A stretch of 64,000 nucleotides of DNA, taken from Curtobacterium pusillum. Its GTDB lineage: Bacteria > Actinomycetota > Actinomycetes > Actinomycetales > Microbacteriaceae. The notes under the pieces were generated by a model. The model saw only the letters and a list, made by a program, of their open reading frames with translations. It made no database searches and was not told where the DNA came from. The translations under genes were made by a program, and so were the position numbers. The stretch spans positions 62,001 to 126,000 of the forward strand of contig NZ_JABMCE010000083.1 in assembly GCF_013359865.1 (NCBI RefSeq). The letters are read 5' to 3'. This document shows positions 8,845 to 17,507 of the stretch, one piece after another (positions within the stretch are counted from its first letter, which is position 1; every line of letters starts with the position of its first letter).

Positions 8845-10086
8845 TCAGCGGGACGTGCGCGCGTCGCCCCCGACGGGCACGGGCGCGTCGGCGTTCCGTC
8901 GCGCGGAGCGGTCCGCGGCGACGAGCCGGCGGGCCTCACGGAACCGCTTGCGCAGCCTCTCGACCGGCACCTCCACCGCGTAGGCCGCACCGACGGCGAC
9001 GAGCAGCGCCGTACCGACGAGCCACACCGTGCCCCAGGCTCCGATCGCGAAGGTCCCGAGCAGGGCGATCACGAGCGGGTGCCAGAGGTACGCCGAGTAC
9101 GAGACGCGGCGGCCGAACCAGGACATCGGCGTCCACGCGAGCGCCGCGGACAGTGGGGAGCGCACGGAGATCAACCCGCCGATGAGCAGCGCCGAGATGA
9201 GCCCGGTCGCCGGCAGCACGACGCCGAACGACCATGCGTGCCGCGTCCAGTCGTCGTCGATCCAGAACTGCATCGCGGCGAGCAGTCCGACGCCGGCCCA
9301 GGTGCCGACGTGTCCGGCGATCCCGGATGCCCAGGTCCGGACGCGTTCGTCGTCGAGCAGCAGTGCGAGCAGGCACCCGGTCGCCAGGGGCACGACGCCG
9401 AGCACGGGGGAGAAGTACACGTCGGGCGTCGCGCCGCCGCTCGGCGTCCGGTAGCTCGACCACGACGCCGCGGCCGCCCCGACGATGACCACGCCGAGCC
9501 CGGTCATCAGCCAGCGCCGGCGGGAGCGCAGCGCGAACAGGAGCACGAGGACGGGCGGCCAGACGAGGTAGAACTGCTCCTCCATCGACAGGCTCCACGT
9601 GTGCGCGAAGACGCCCTGCGTGGTGTCCCAGTACGAGCGGAAGAGGTTGCCGGTGTAGCTCAGGGCGATGAACGCTGCCTCGCCGGGGGAGAACGAGGCG
9701 CCCTTGTAGTCGCCGACCCAGTTCCACAGCGCGAGCCCGACGACGACGAGCACGAGCAGCGCGGGGTACAGCCGCAGGAGTCGCTTCGTCCAGAACGAAG
9801 CGAGCCGGACCCGCCCGGTGCGGCGCTTCTCGCCCAGCAGCAGGGTCGTGATGAGGAACCCGGAGAGGACGAAGAAGACGGTCACGCCGATGAAGCCGCC
9901 CTCGAACTGCGGCACGTGCAGGTGGTACAGGATCACGATCAGGATCGCCACCGTGCGGAGGCCGTCGAGCGCCGGCGCGCGGTGTGTCAGCGGCGGCGGA
10001 GGCGTCTGCCGTGCAGCCCTGCCGTCGGTGTCGGCCGGGGCGGATGTCGTTCGGGTCCGCTCCGGCGAGAGCGTGGTGGTCGCCAC
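8845..10086 (-). CDS. Acyltransferase 3 family membrane protein (OafA/YrhL-like)
   Basis: A 413-residue polytopic protein with about ten membrane helices. The family signatures are RAPALDGLRTVAILIVILYH near residue 37, holding the catalytic-region Arg and His, and the SFWTKRLLRLYP and SLSMEEQFYLVWP segments. The first 35 residues are polar, rich in Thr/Pro, and the C-terminal 40 are basic and cytoplasmic. These enzymes transfer acetyl or other acyl groups from the cytoplasm to sugars of cell-surface polysaccharides, peptidoglycan or lipids. No fused SGNH domain is present. The gene stands alone between two hairpin or regulatory regions, so its target polymer cannot be inferred. Confidence 0.92.
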   Translation of the reverse strand: MATTTLSPERTRTTSAPADTDGRAARQTPPPPLTHRAPALDGLRTVAILIVILYHLHVPQFEGGFIGVTVFFVLSGFLITTLLLGEKRRTGRVRLASFWTKRLLRLYPALLVLVVVGLALWNWVGDYKGASFSPGEAAFIALSYTGNLFRSYWDTTQGVFAHTWSLSMEEQFYLVWPPVLVLLFALRSRRRWLMTGLGVVIVGAAAASWSSYRTPSGGATPDVYFSPVLGVVPLATGCLLALLLDDERVRTWASGIAGHVGTWAGVGLLAAMQFWIDDDWTRHAWSFGVVLPATGLISALLIGGLISVRSPLSAALAWTPMSWFGRRVSYSAYLWHPLVIALLGTFAIGAWGTVWLVGTALLVAVGAAYAVEVPVERLRKRFREARRLVAADRSARRNADAPVPVGGDARTSR

Positions 10087-10175
10087 GGACGCCTCCTGCG
10101 AGATCTGATCGTGGCCACGGATCGTCGAGCCGTGACCGGATCGTTACAGGATGCCCGCAGAAACCAAGAGACGTC

Positions 10176-10748
10176 TCAACGAGCGGGGTGCACCAGGTTC
10201 GTCAGGGCGTCGAGTCGTTCGTGGGCGATCGCGGAGAACGACCGGTCCTCGCCCTCGGCGATCCACTGGGCGAACGACAGGTGGAACACCGTGACGGCGG
10301 TCTCCGCGGCCATCGTCGCCGCCGGCTCGGGAACGCCGCGGTCGCGGAGCACCTCGCCGAGACGGACCTTGAGCGTCGCGAGCTTGCCGAGTTCGCGTTC
10401 CCCGAGGGCCGGGTGGGCGTCGATGATGCCCTGCCGGGTGCGCGACCAGGGGCGCCGCTCGTCGGGGAAGAACGCTCCGCTCGCGTCGAGCGCGAGGCGC
10501 ACGAGGTCGAACGGTGCCGTGTCGGCCGGTGCCGACTCGATCGGGCCGGTGAAGATGCCGAGGAAGTCGTCCTGTCCGGCGAAGAGCACTTCGGGTTTGT
10601 CGGCGAAGTGCCGGAAGAAGGTCCGCTCGGTGACGTCGGCCGCGGCGGCGATCTCGGCGACGGTCGTCTGGTCGTACCCGTGCGATGCGAAGAGCTGCAG
10701 CGCGGTCGCCTGCAGTCGTTCGCGCGTTCCGGGTTGCCATCGAGCCAT
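10176..10748 (-). CDS. TetR-family transcriptional regulator
   Basis: A 190-residue regulator. Residues about 8-55 form the TetR helix-turn-helix (RLQATALQLFASHGYDQTTV, then ADVTERTFFRHFADKPEVLF). The C-terminal helical domain resembles TetR_C types with a conserved FFPDERRPWSRTRQGIIDAHPAL segment. It is divergent from the SDR gene at 10844; the 95 bp between carry two related inverted repeats that are its probable operators. Expected role: repressor of the SDR gene and of itself, released by an unknown ligand. Confidence 0.92.
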   Translation of the reverse strand: MARWQPGTRERLQATALQLFASHGYDQTTVAEIAAAADVTERTFFRHFADKPEVLFAGQDDFLGIFTGPIESAPADTAPFDLVRLALDASGAFFPDERRPWSRTRQGIIDAHPALGERELGKLATLKVRLGEVLRDRGVPEPAATMAAETAVTVFHLSFAQWIAEGEDRSFSAIAHERLDALTNLVHPAR

Positions 10749-10762
10749 GTCCGCAGTCTACT

Positions 10763-10814
10763 GATGACAGCGGCTGACATCGAGTGCTACCGTGATGTCG
10801 GTTCATGACATCAC
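10763..10814. promoter_or_regulatory. Paired TetR operators
   Basis: Two related dyads share the half-site TGACATC/GATGTCA. The first, 10763-10781, is GATGACAGC-G-GCTGACATC with one mismatch. The second, 10792-10814, is a perfect 8-bp repeat GTGATGTC with a 7-bp spacer and GACATCAC. They are close to centre-aligned on one helix face and cover the whole divergent promoter between tetR and the SDR gene. Confidence 0.65.
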
Positions 10815-10843
10815 CGTCGTGGACACCTGTGAAGGGAAAGCAC

Positions 10844-11749
10844 ATGCACGTGTTCGTCACCGGGGCCTCCGGCTGGATCGGCTCCCACACCGTCGACGAC
10901 CTCCTCGCCGCCGGGCACACCGTCACCGGACTCGCCCGTTCCGACGCCTCCGCCGCCGCGCTCGAGGCGAAGGGCGTCACCGTCCTCCGCGGCGACCTCG
11001 ACGACCTCGACACCATCCGCCGGGGATCGGCCGAGGCAGAGGCCGTCCTGCACCTCGCGAACAAGCACGACTGGGCGAACGCCGCCGCGACCAACGCCAG
11101 CGAGCGCGCCGCGGTGGAGACCATCGGCCAGGCACTCGTCGGCACCGACCGGCCGTTCGTCCTCGCCTCGGGTGTCGCCGGACTCGCGCAGGGCCGCCCC
11201 TCCGAGGAAGCAGACCCGAACCCCTTCGTCGGACCGGACAGCATGCGCGGTGGAAGTGAGAACCGTGCGTTCGACTTCGTCGATCAGGGCGTCCGCACGA
11301 TCGCGGCCCGGTTCAGCCCGACCACCCACGGCACCGGCGACCACGGGTTCATCGCCCTCATCGCCGCCGCCGCCCGGGCGAAGGGCGTCTCCGGCTACGT
11401 CGGCGAGGGCACGAACCGCTGGGCCGCCGTGCACGTCTCCGACGCCGCGCGGCTCGTCCGGCTCGGACTCGAGCAGGCCCCGGCGGGCACACGCCTGCAC
11501 GCCGTCGCCGAGACCGGGGTCCCGACGGGCGCGATCGCCGAGGCCATCGGCGAGGGACTCGGCCTGCCCGTGACGTCGATCGATCCGGCGGACGCGGTCG
11601 ACCACTTCGGGTTCATCGGTCAGTTCTTCGGCATGGAGATGTCGGCGACGTCCGACGAGACGCGGGCGCTCCTCGGGTGGGAGCCCACCGGCCCCGGTCT
11701 CCTCGAGGACATCGCCGCCGGCGCCTACTTCGACGTGCGGGTCGCCTGA
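10844..11749 (+). CDS. Extended/atypical SDR (NAD-dependent epimerase-like) oxidoreductase
   Basis: The start is ATG 10844 because a strong ribosome binding site (GAAGGGAAAG) lies just upstream and the cofactor motif starts at once: MHVFVTGASGWIGSHTVDDL, a GxxGxxG Rossmann signature. The 301-residue product resembles NAD(P)-dependent epimerase/dehydratase-like SDRs of the kind often controlled by a TetR protein. The usual YxxxK is not evident: the equivalent region reads SENRAFDFVDQGVRTIAARF, so it is an atypical SDR and may have a different reaction or only bind NADP. The C-terminal part has the substrate-domain pattern (NRWAAVHVSDAARLVRLGLE). Regulated by the adjacent TetR by position and operators. 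Confidence 0.85.
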   Translation: MHVFVTGASGWIGSHTVDDLLAAGHTVTGLARSDASAAALEAKGVTVLRGDLDDLDTIRRGSAEAEAVLHLANKHDWANAAATNASERAAVETIGQALVGTDRPFVLASGVAGLAQGRPSEEADPNPFVGPDSMRGGSENRAFDFVDQGVRTIAARFSPTTHGTGDHGFIALIAAAARAKGVSGYVGEGTNRWAAVHVSDAARLVRLGLEQAPAGTRLHAVAETGVPTGAIAEAIGEGLGLPVTSIDPADAVDHFGFIGQFFGMEMSATSDETRALLGWEPTGPGLLEDIAAGAYFDVRVA

Positions 11750-11766
11750 CACGCTGCGCCGGACCA

Positions 11767-11810
11767 CGGACGGGAGGCGCGGTGCCACCTGGCACCGCGC
11801 CTCCCGTCCG
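11767..11810. terminator. Intergenic GGAGGCGCGG-family hairpin between convergent genes
   Basis: A perfect 20-bp stem (11767-11786 with 11791-11810, loop ACCT) begins 17 bp after the SDR stop and ends 20 bp before the ndh stop codon. It is the most perfect member of the repeat family with core CCGCGCCTCCCGTCC. Position between convergent genes suggests a bidirectional terminator. Confidence 0.75.
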
Positions 11811-11830
11811 GCACGGCGGACCGTCCGGGG

Positions 11831-13129
11831 CTACTCCGCCTTCTGCATCTGCCACGGTTCCGGCTCGCGGTCGCCGTTCGGTCGGACCGGCCGGACGTCA
11901 CCGACGATCGGGATCGCCCGCTTCCGCATGAACCAGAGGTAGCGCACGAAGAAGTGCGACAGCGTCGACAGCCGGTTGCCGTTGCCGAGCAGCGACGCGA
12001 TGTGCACGACCACCCACGCGGCCCAGGCGACCGGCCCGACCATCGTGATGCCGCCGCGGAGCTGTGCGACCGCGGCGTTCGTGCCGATCGTCGCCATCGT
12101 GCCCTTGTCGAAGTACTTGAAGTGCTCCGTCGGCTTGCCCTCGAGCAGGCGCTTGATCTGCTTCGCGCTGTGCCGGCCGCCCTGCAGGGCCGGCTGGGCG
12201 AGCTGCGCGAGGGCGTCGTCCTGCGCGGCGATGTCACCGGCCGAGAAGATCCGCTCGACGCCCTTCACGCTGAGGTCGTCGTTCACCTGGATGCGTCCGC
12301 CGTGGGTCTGCGGCATGCCCCAGCCCGAGACCTCCTTGTGGGCTGCGACACCGGTCGCCCAGATGACCTGCGATGCGGGGATGAACTCGCCGTCGGCGGT
12401 CATGACGCCGTCCCGCTTGACCTCGGACACCCCGGTGTTCAGGCGCAGCACCACCCCGCGCTTCCGGAGCACCTTCGCCGCGTACCGGCGCAACCGCGGC
12501 GCGAACGGCTTGAGGAGTTCGCCACTGCGGTGCACGAGCGTGATCGTGATGGCGCCCTTGTCGAGCTCCGGGTAGGCGCCCTCGAGCGCCTGGTCGCGGA
12601 GCTCGGCGAGCGCGCCGGCCATCTCCACACCGGTCGCACCACCGCCGACGATGACGATCTTGATCTCGTCGGGGCCCTGGTTCGCGGCGGCTTCCTCGAG
12701 GCGGGTGAACAGCTCGTCGCGGATCCGCAGCGCCTGGGAGCGGGAGTACATCGAGTACGCGTACTCGTACGCACCGGGCGTGCCGAAGTAGCTCGTGTTC
12801 ACGCCGTTCGCGAGGATCAGCCAGTCGTAGTGCAGGTGCTCGCCGTCGGACATCTCGGCGACGCGCTCCTCCGGTCGGATGCCGGTGAGCAGGCCGTGGC
12901 GGAACTCCGCGTTGGCCTGCTTCGCCCGGAGGCTGCGGAGGAAGTAGGTCACGTCGCCGGCGTTCAGCCCGCCCGTCGCCACCTGGTACATGAGCGGCTG
13001 GAACATGTTGTAGACGTGACGGTCGACCAGGGTCACCCGCACGGGCGCGTCGGCGAGCTCGCGCATGGCGGCGACACCGGCGAATCCACCGCCGACGATG
13101 ACGACGTGCGGGCGGGTGTCCTGGGGCAT
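11831..13129 (-). CDS. ndh: Type II NADH dehydrogenase (NDH-2)
   Basis: The enzyme passes electrons from NADH to the quinone pool at the inner face of the membrane without pumping protons. I start it at ATG 13129 (MPQDTRPHVVIVGGGFAG), preceded by GGAG, rather than at the upstream in-frame start at 13168. FAD binds at VIVGGGFAGVAAMREL (residues 10-25), NADH at IKIVIVGGGATGVEMAGALA near residue 165, and AAQDDALAQLAQPALQGGRH is the second FAD contact typical of NDH-2. The C-terminal 90 residues contain hydrophobic segments (TMVGPVAWAAWVVVHIASLL) for membrane binding. Length 432 aa is normal. It is a single gene, convergent with the SDR gene. Confidence 0.95.
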   Translation of the reverse strand: MPQDTRPHVVIVGGGFAGVAAMRELADAPVRVTLVDRHVYNMFQPLMYQVATGGLNAGDVTYFLRSLRAKQANAEFRHGLLTGIRPEERVAEMSDGEHLHYDWLILANGVNTSYFGTPGAYEYAYSMYSRSQALRIRDELFTRLEEAAANQGPDEIKIVIVGGGATGVEMAGALAELRDQALEGAYPELDKGAITITLVHRSGELLKPFAPRLRRYAAKVLRKRGVVLRLNTGVSEVKRDGVMTADGEFIPASQVIWATGVAAHKEVSGWGMPQTHGGRIQVNDDLSVKGVERIFSAGDIAAQDDALAQLAQPALQGGRHSAKQIKRLLEGKPTEHFKYFDKGTMATIGTNAAVAQLRGGITMVGPVAWAAWVVVHIASLLGNGNRLSTLSHFFVRYLWFMRKRAIPIVGDVRPVRPNGDREPEPWQMQKAE

Positions 13130-13198
13130 GCTGACTCCGGCTTCCTCGGATGGTGAGATGGTCACCACCGAGGGTACGCGCGGTTCAGCGAGTGATCC

Positions 13199-13212
13199 GA
13201 CGGGAGGCGCGG
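13199..13212. repeat. Half-copy of the GGAGGCGCGG repeat
   Basis: The sequence GACGGGAGGCGCGG matches one arm of the repeat family, with no matching second arm nearby. It lies just after the stop of the RibD-like gene and upstream of ndh, so it could be a decayed hairpin. Confidence 0.5.
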
Positions 13213-13222
13213 CGCGGGTCCG

Positions 13223-13759
13223 TCAGGCGTCGAGCCTCGCGTAGGTGCTCACGACGTTGCCCTTGCTCGTCACGGTGCTGTCGACCAGCCGGAGGCGCGT
13301 GGCCGGGTCGGTCGGCTCGAAGAGCTTGCGACCGGACCCCGCGATCGCCGGGTGCACCATCAGCTGCAGCTCGTCGAGGAGTCCGGCGAACAGCAGATGC
13401 CGGACGACGCTGATGCTCCCGCACACCGCGATGTCGGCACCGTCCCGCTGCTTGAGTCCGCGGACGAAGTCGTCCAGGTCGCCCGGGACACGCGTGCTGT
13501 TCTCCCACGCCAGGTCGTCGCCGAGCGTGGTCGAGGCGACGTACTTCTCGATCGGGTTGATCCACTGCCCGAAGGGGTCCTCGGGGTGGGCGGGCCACTC
13601 GAGGTAGCTGTTCTTCCCGAGGAGCACGGTGTCGGTGCGGGCCATGAACGCCCCCATGCCGGCCCCGAGCTCGTCGTCGAAGCTGTCGTACTGGAACTCG
13701 TACGGGTCCTGTACGACGCCGTCGACCGACGTGAAGAGCCCAGCGGTGACCTTGCGCAT
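13223..13759 (-). CDS. RibD C-terminal/dihydrofolate reductase-fold protein
   Basis: The start is ATG 13759 (MRKVTAGLFTSVDGVVQDP), where family homology begins; the upstream extension of the open frame is not supported. The 178-residue protein has the stand-alone RibD_C (DHFR-like) pattern: SVDGVVQDPYEFQY at the N-terminus, DTVLLGKNSYLEW in the middle, then DIAVCGSISVVRHLL and LLDELQLMVHPAIAGSGRKLF, which form the NADPH-binding sheet. These small reductases are common in actinobacteria, and their substrates are mostly unknown. True riboflavin synthesis is unlikely because no deaminase domain or rib genes are present. Confidence 0.88.
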   Translation of the reverse strand: MRKVTAGLFTSVDGVVQDPYEFQYDSFDDELGAGMGAFMARTDTVLLGKNSYLEWPAHPEDPFGQWINPIEKYVASTTLGDDLAWENSTRVPGDLDDFVRGLKQRDGADIAVCGSISVVRHLLFAGLLDELQLMVHPAIAGSGRKLFEPTDPATRLRLVDSTVTSKGNVVSTYARLDA

Positions 13760-13775
13760 GCTCGGAGCGTAGCGC

Positions 13776-14366
13776 TCAGCTGTTCGAGGTGGAACCGCTC
13801 GTGTCGGAACCGGTGCCTGTCCCGGTGCCGGTGCCACTACCGGTGCCGGTGCCGCCGTCCGTGCCGGTGCCGCCCTGCGTCCCGTTGCCGGGGAACTGGC
13901 CGGTGCCGCCGCCGGGGAACTGGTTCGTCCCGCCGTTCGTGCCCGGGACCTGCGTGGTCGACTGGCCGGAGCCGCTGCCGATCGCGTGACCGATGGCGAA
14001 CCCGATGCCGCCGCCGGCCAGCAGCGCCGCGAGCCCGACGGCCACGGCCACCACCGGCCAGAACCACGGGGGCTTCGGTCCGCGCTTGCGCTTCGTCGTC
14101 GCCGCGGCGCCGTACCAGGCGGTCGCGCCGTTCGGGGCGCCGGGGTTCCAGGACGTCGCGGACGGGTGCTGCGTCGCGTACGGGTCCGCCGGGGCGCTCG
14201 CGATGTACGGGCCCGCGGGCGCCGGGGCGTCGAGCGTCGAGGTCGAGGTGGGCGTCGGAGCCGCTCCCCAGCCGGCCGGGCCGGTCGGGTACGAACGGTT
14301 CGACGGTGCGTCCACCGGGTGCGCGTCGCCGCGGTCCGAGGAGTTCGTGGGGGTGCTGTCGGTCAT
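13776..14366 (-). CDS. Single-pass membrane protein with Gly-rich low-complexity tail
   Basis: Start at ATG 14366 (MTDSTPTNSSDRGDA). Residues 1-95 are polar, Pro/Ala/Ser-rich and cytoplasmic, ending in the basic stop-transfer KRKRGPKPP. Residues about 98-125 form one hydrophobic helix (WFWPVVAVAVGLAALLAGGG). The outer part is a low-complexity Gly/Thr/Gln tail (FPGGGTGQFPGNGTQGGTG followed by repeated GTG). The tail-encoding DNA is made of short GGTGCC repeats, which can expand or shrink in frame. No enzymatic domain is visible. Surface or envelope-associated role is only a guess. Confidence 0.7.
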   Translation of the reverse strand: MTDSTPTNSSDRGDAHPVDAPSNRSYPTGPAGWGAAPTPTSTSTLDAPAPAGPYIASAPADPYATQHPSATSWNPGAPNGATAWYGAAATTKRKRGPKPPWFWPVVAVAVGLAALLAGGGIGFAIGHAIGSGSGQSTTQVPGTNGGTNQFPGGGTGQFPGNGTQGGTGTDGGTGTGSGTGTGTGTGSDTSGSTSNS

Positions 14367-14448
14367 GGGACGAGTGCACACCGGTTGCCTATGCGCTGCC
14401 GATGACGACGCTGACGCCTCACTGTGCAACGCCGCGTAGCCTCGCCGT

Positions 14449-15222
14449 GTGCGTGCCAGGACCGAGACGGTGGAGATCGACGGCAACGCCGTGCGCCTGC
14501 ACACCCTGGCACCGGCGGGGCGCCTCCGCGACGCGCTCGGACCGACGGTCGTGCTCGTGCACGGCATCGGGATGTCCCACCGGTCCTTCCGACGATCGCA
14601 GCGGGCGCTCGCCGCGGGCCACCGCACCGTGAGCGTCGACCTGCCCGGGTTCGGCGGTCTGCGTGGCCCGGGTCGACGTCTCTCGATGGAGGAGCTCGGC
14701 GACCTGGTCGTCCGGGCGGTCGCGTCCCGCGGGGCCGGCGAACTCGTCCTCGTCGGGCAGTCGATGGGCGCCCAGGTCGTCGCCGAGGCCGCCCGTCTCC
14801 ACGCGGACATCGTCGGCTCGGTCGTCCTCGTCGGACCCGTCGTGACCGCGGGCAGACGGTCCGCCCTGCTGCAGGGCGCCGACCTCGCGCGCGACTGCCT
14901 CGTCGAGGGGCTGCGGATGAACGGCGTCGTCGGCACCGACTACCTCCGCAGCGTCCCGCAGTACCTGCGCGAGCTCCGACCGATGCTCCGGCACCGCATC
15001 GAGGACACCGTGCCCCGACTCGGGCAACCCGTGCTCGTCGTCCGGGGCTCCGAGGACCCGATCGCACGGCACGACTGGGGCGAGCGGCTCGCCACGCTCG
15101 CGCGCCGCGGGGCGTTCGTCGAACTGCCCGGGCCGCACCACGTGCAGGAGCACCAGCCGGTCGCCCTGGCCCGGCTGGTGGACGAGTTCCGACGGGTCCA
15201 GACGCTGGAGGCATCGGGGTGA
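14449..15222 (+). CDS. Alpha/beta hydrolase
   Basis: A 257-residue protein starting at GTG 14449. Features of the fold in order: oxyanion strand TVVLVHGIGMSHRSF near residue 33, nucleophile elbow VLVGQSMGAQVVAEAA with catalytic Ser near residue 103, the acid-bearing strand PVLVVRGSEDPIARHD near residue 200, and the catalytic His in PGPHHVQEHQPV near residue 232. The substrate is unknown; esterase or lactonase activity fits. Its stop overlaps the GTG of the next hydrolase gene by 3 bp of a GTGA, so the two are translated together. Confidence 0.88.
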   Translation: MRARTETVEIDGNAVRLHTLAPAGRLRDALGPTVVLVHGIGMSHRSFRRSQRALAAGHRTVSVDLPGFGGLRGPGRRLSMEELGDLVVRAVASRGAGELVLVGQSMGAQVVAEAARLHADIVGSVVLVGPVVTAGRRSALLQGADLARDCLVEGLRMNGVVGTDYLRSVPQYLRELRPMLRHRIEDTVPRLGQPVLVVRGSEDPIARHDWGERLATLARRGAFVELPGPHHVQEHQPVALARLVDEFRRVQTLEASG

Positions 15223-16004
15223 CGGAGGCGACCACGTCCGGGACCGGACCCGCCCCCGCTGACCGCACCGCGCCTCCCGTCCGGATCTCCCTGATCCGCC
15301 GCGGGTGGTGGGCCGCACTCGACTGGTGGTACGCGATCCGGTGGCAGCTCCGCAGTCTCGGGCCGACCACCGCGGACGACTACCGCAGCGGGGACGGGCA
15401 GCCCGTCGTCGTGGTGCCCGGGGTCTACGAGACCTGGCACTTCATGCGACCGCTCATGGACGCGCTGCACGACCGCGGTCACCCCGTGCACGTGCTGCCG
15501 GTGCTCCGGCACAACCTGCGTCCCGTGCCGGAGTCTGCGCAGGAGGTCCTGGCGTACCTCGAGGAGCACGACCTGCACAACGTCCTCCTCGTGACGCACA
15601 GCAAGGGCGGGTTGATCGGGAAGTACGCCATGACCCGGCTCGACGACCACGGACGGATCGACCGGATGGTCGCGGTGTCGACGCCGTTCGGGGGCTCCGG
15701 CTACGCGCGACTCGCTCCGGTGCGCCACCTGCGGGTGTTCCGGTCGGCGGATCCGGTGCTCGCCGCGCTGGCGCGGGAACTCGACGCGAACGCGCGGATC
15801 ACGTCGGTGTACGGGGTGTTCGACACGCTCATCCCGGAGGGCAGCGCGCTCGCCGGGGCGACGAACGTGCGCGTGCCCGTCGGGGGCCACTTCCGGATCC
15901 TCGGCGACCCGCGCACCCGTGCCGCCGTGCTGGCGGCGGCGGACCCGGCCCCGGCGGACCCGGCGTCCGCGGACGCGTCGGAGCCGGGTGACCGCTCGGG
16001 CTGA
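15219..16004 (+). CDS. Alpha/beta-hydrolase-like lipase-family protein
   Basis: Begins at GTG 15219, overlapping the upstream stop. The 261-residue product has a basic N-terminal region with RRGWWAALDWWYAIRWQL, a hydrophobic amphipathic stretch that may touch the membrane. It then has a hydrolase core: PVVVVPGVYETWHFMRPL (oxyanion region) and NVLLVTHSKGGLIGKYAM. The nucleophile elbow reads H-S-K-G-G instead of the standard G-x-S-x-G, as in class 2 lipase/PGAP1-like families. A GGHFRI segment near residue 230 probably holds the catalytic His. The Ala/Pro/Asp tail is low complexity. Codons 17-21 contain a copy of the genome repeat core (15268-15282), read as TAPPVR. Confidence 0.82.
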   Translation: MTEATTSGTGPAPADRTAPPVRISLIRRGWWAALDWWYAIRWQLRSLGPTTADDYRSGDGQPVVVVPGVYETWHFMRPLMDALHDRGHPVHVLPVLRHNLRPVPESAQEVLAYLEEHDLHNVLLVTHSKGGLIGKYAMTRLDDHGRIDRMVAVSTPFGGSGYARLAPVRHLRVFRSADPVLAALARELDANARITSVYGVFDTLIPEGSALAGATNVRVPVGGHFRILGDPRTRAAVLAAADPAPADPASADASEPGDRSG

Positions 16005-16023
16005 GCGACGGGCGCCGGAGCGC

Positions 16024-16410
16024 CTACGCCCCGGGCAGGAACAGGCAGAACGGGTGTCCGTCGGGGTCGAGCAGGACGCGGACGTCCTCCTGCGGCTGGT
16101 ACGCCGCCTGGCGAGCGCCGAGCTCCTCGGCCCGGGCGACCGCGGCCGGCAGGTCCTCCACCTGGAAGTCGAGGTGCAGCTGCATACCGGGTGCGTCCTC
16201 CGTCCCGGGCCACGTCGGGGCCACGTACGCGGGTTCGTACTGCACGGAGAGCCCCGGCCCGTCGGCCGGACGGATACGGGCCCAGGTCGGGGCGTCCTCG
16301 TACACGGTCCACCCCGTCAGCGCTCCGTAGAACCGGGCGAGCGCGATCGGTTCGGGGGACTGCAACACGGTGGCGGCGAGCGTCGGCATCGACGGGTCGG
16401 CGGCGGTCAT
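16024..16410 (-). CDS. VOC-family (glyoxalase/dioxygenase fold) protein
   Basis: A 128-residue single-module VOC protein with the expected pattern of paired beta-alpha-beta-beta-beta units: ATVLQSPEPIALARFYGALT near the N-terminus, GMQLHLDFQVEDLPAAVARA in the middle and the terminal VRVLLDPDGHPFCLFLPG. It is a paralogue of the gene at 24029 (shared DPxGHPFCL ending). Members bind metals and act in methylglyoxal detoxification, ring cleavage or antibiotic binding; this kind of short actinobacterial VOC protein has no assigned substrate. Converges on the hydrolase gene pair with a 19-bp gap. Confidence 0.85.
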   Translation of the reverse strand: MTAADPSMPTLAATVLQSPEPIALARFYGALTGWTVYEDAPTWARIRPADGPGLSVQYEPAYVAPTWPGTEDAPGMQLHLDFQVEDLPAAVARAEELGARQAAYQPQEDVRVLLDPDGHPFCLFLPGA

Positions 16411-16472
16411 GCCGCGCAGCGTACGCGCCGTTCGTCACAAGAGCCGGGGCCGGGCCGGGGCCCGCGCAAGTG

Positions 16473-17480
16473 TCAGCGGGACGCGACGCTCGCGCGCTCG
16501 ACGATCCGGTGCGGGATCACGACCGTCTCCGGCGGCGCGTCCCGGTCCTCGATCCGGCGGGTGAGCAGGTCGAGGGCCGCCGTCGCGAACGCCCGCCGGT
16601 CGAACGACACCGTGCTGAGCGCGGGGATCGCGTAGGCGGCACCGTCGACGTCGTCGAACCCGATCACGCTCACCTGGTCGGGGACCCGCACGCCGCGGGC
16701 GGCGAGGACGTGGAGGACCCCGAACGCGATCGAGTCCGTGAACGCGAACACGGCGTCCGGCAGCGGGTGCTCGTCGAGCCACTCCGCGAACGCCGACGCC
16801 GCAGCGCTCGTGGTCCACGACGGCAGCGGCACCCGCAGCGTCCCGTCGGCCGGGATGCCGGCGCCCTCGAGGCCGGCGAGGTACCCGCGCTCCCGCAGGA
16901 CGCTCGTGGCCGTCGCGGCGGACTCCCGGGCCGCGCCGACGATGGCGATCCGCCGGTGCCCGCGGGACACCAGGTACGCGGTGACCTGCTCCGCGGCCGT
17001 CCGGCTGTCGACGTGCACCTGGTCGACGTGCTCGGGTTCGACCTCGCCGATCACGACGGTCGGGGGCAGCCCCTCCGCGGAGGCCAGCACGCTCGCGCTC
17101 AGCGACACCGGGTTGAGGATCAGTCCGTCGACGAGGTGCGCCCGGACGCGGGACACCAGGTCGCGTTCCCGGGCCGGGTCGTTCGCGGTCTGGTCGAGCT
17201 GCACGGTCCACCCGCGCTCACGGGCGAGTTCGACGAACCACTGCGCGAGTTCGGCGGAGTAGGCGCTCGCCATCTCGGGCAGCGTCAGGGCGATCGCTCC
17301 GGACCGGCCGTTGCGCAGCCCGCGGGCGGAGAGGTTCGGCACGTAGTCGAGTTCGGCGAGCGCCCGTTCGACACGCGCCCGTGTCTCCGGGCGCACCACG
17401 ACACCGCCGTTGATCACGTTGGAGACGGTCTTCGGCGACACCCCGGCGAGGGCGGCCACGTCCCGCACGGTCGCGCGCAT
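16473..17480 (-). CDS. LacI-family transcriptional regulator
   Basis: A 335-residue regulator starting at ATG 17480 (a GTG two codons earlier is also possible). The N-terminal helix-turn-helix reads TVRDVAALAGVSPKTVSNVI, followed by the hinge helix ARGLRNGRSGAIALTLP. From about residue 60 the periplasmic-binding-protein-like domain shows typical LacI segments: DGLILNPVSLSAS, RRIAIVGAARES, and DQVSVIGFDDVDGAAYAIPALSTV. It controls sugar genes in most relatives. The likely targets are the downstream-lying Gfo/Idh/MocA pair at 18312-20371, read in the same direction but upstream of it. The sugar ligand is unknown. Confidence 0.93.
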   Translation of the reverse strand: MRATVRDVAALAGVSPKTVSNVINGGVVVRPETRARVERALAELDYVPNLSARGLRNGRSGAIALTLPEMASAYSAELAQWFVELARERGWTVQLDQTANDPARERDLVSRVRAHLVDGLILNPVSLSASVLASAEGLPPTVVIGEVEPEHVDQVHVDSRTAAEQVTAYLVSRGHRRIAIVGAARESAATATSVLRERGYLAGLEGAGIPADGTLRVPLPSWTTSAAASAFAEWLDEHPLPDAVFAFTDSIAFGVLHVLAARGVRVPDQVSVIGFDDVDGAAYAIPALSTVSFDRRAFATAALDLLTRRIEDRDAPPETVVIPHRIVERASVASR

Positions 17481-17507
17481 CGCCACGAGCGTAGCGCGGG
17501 CGGCGGC

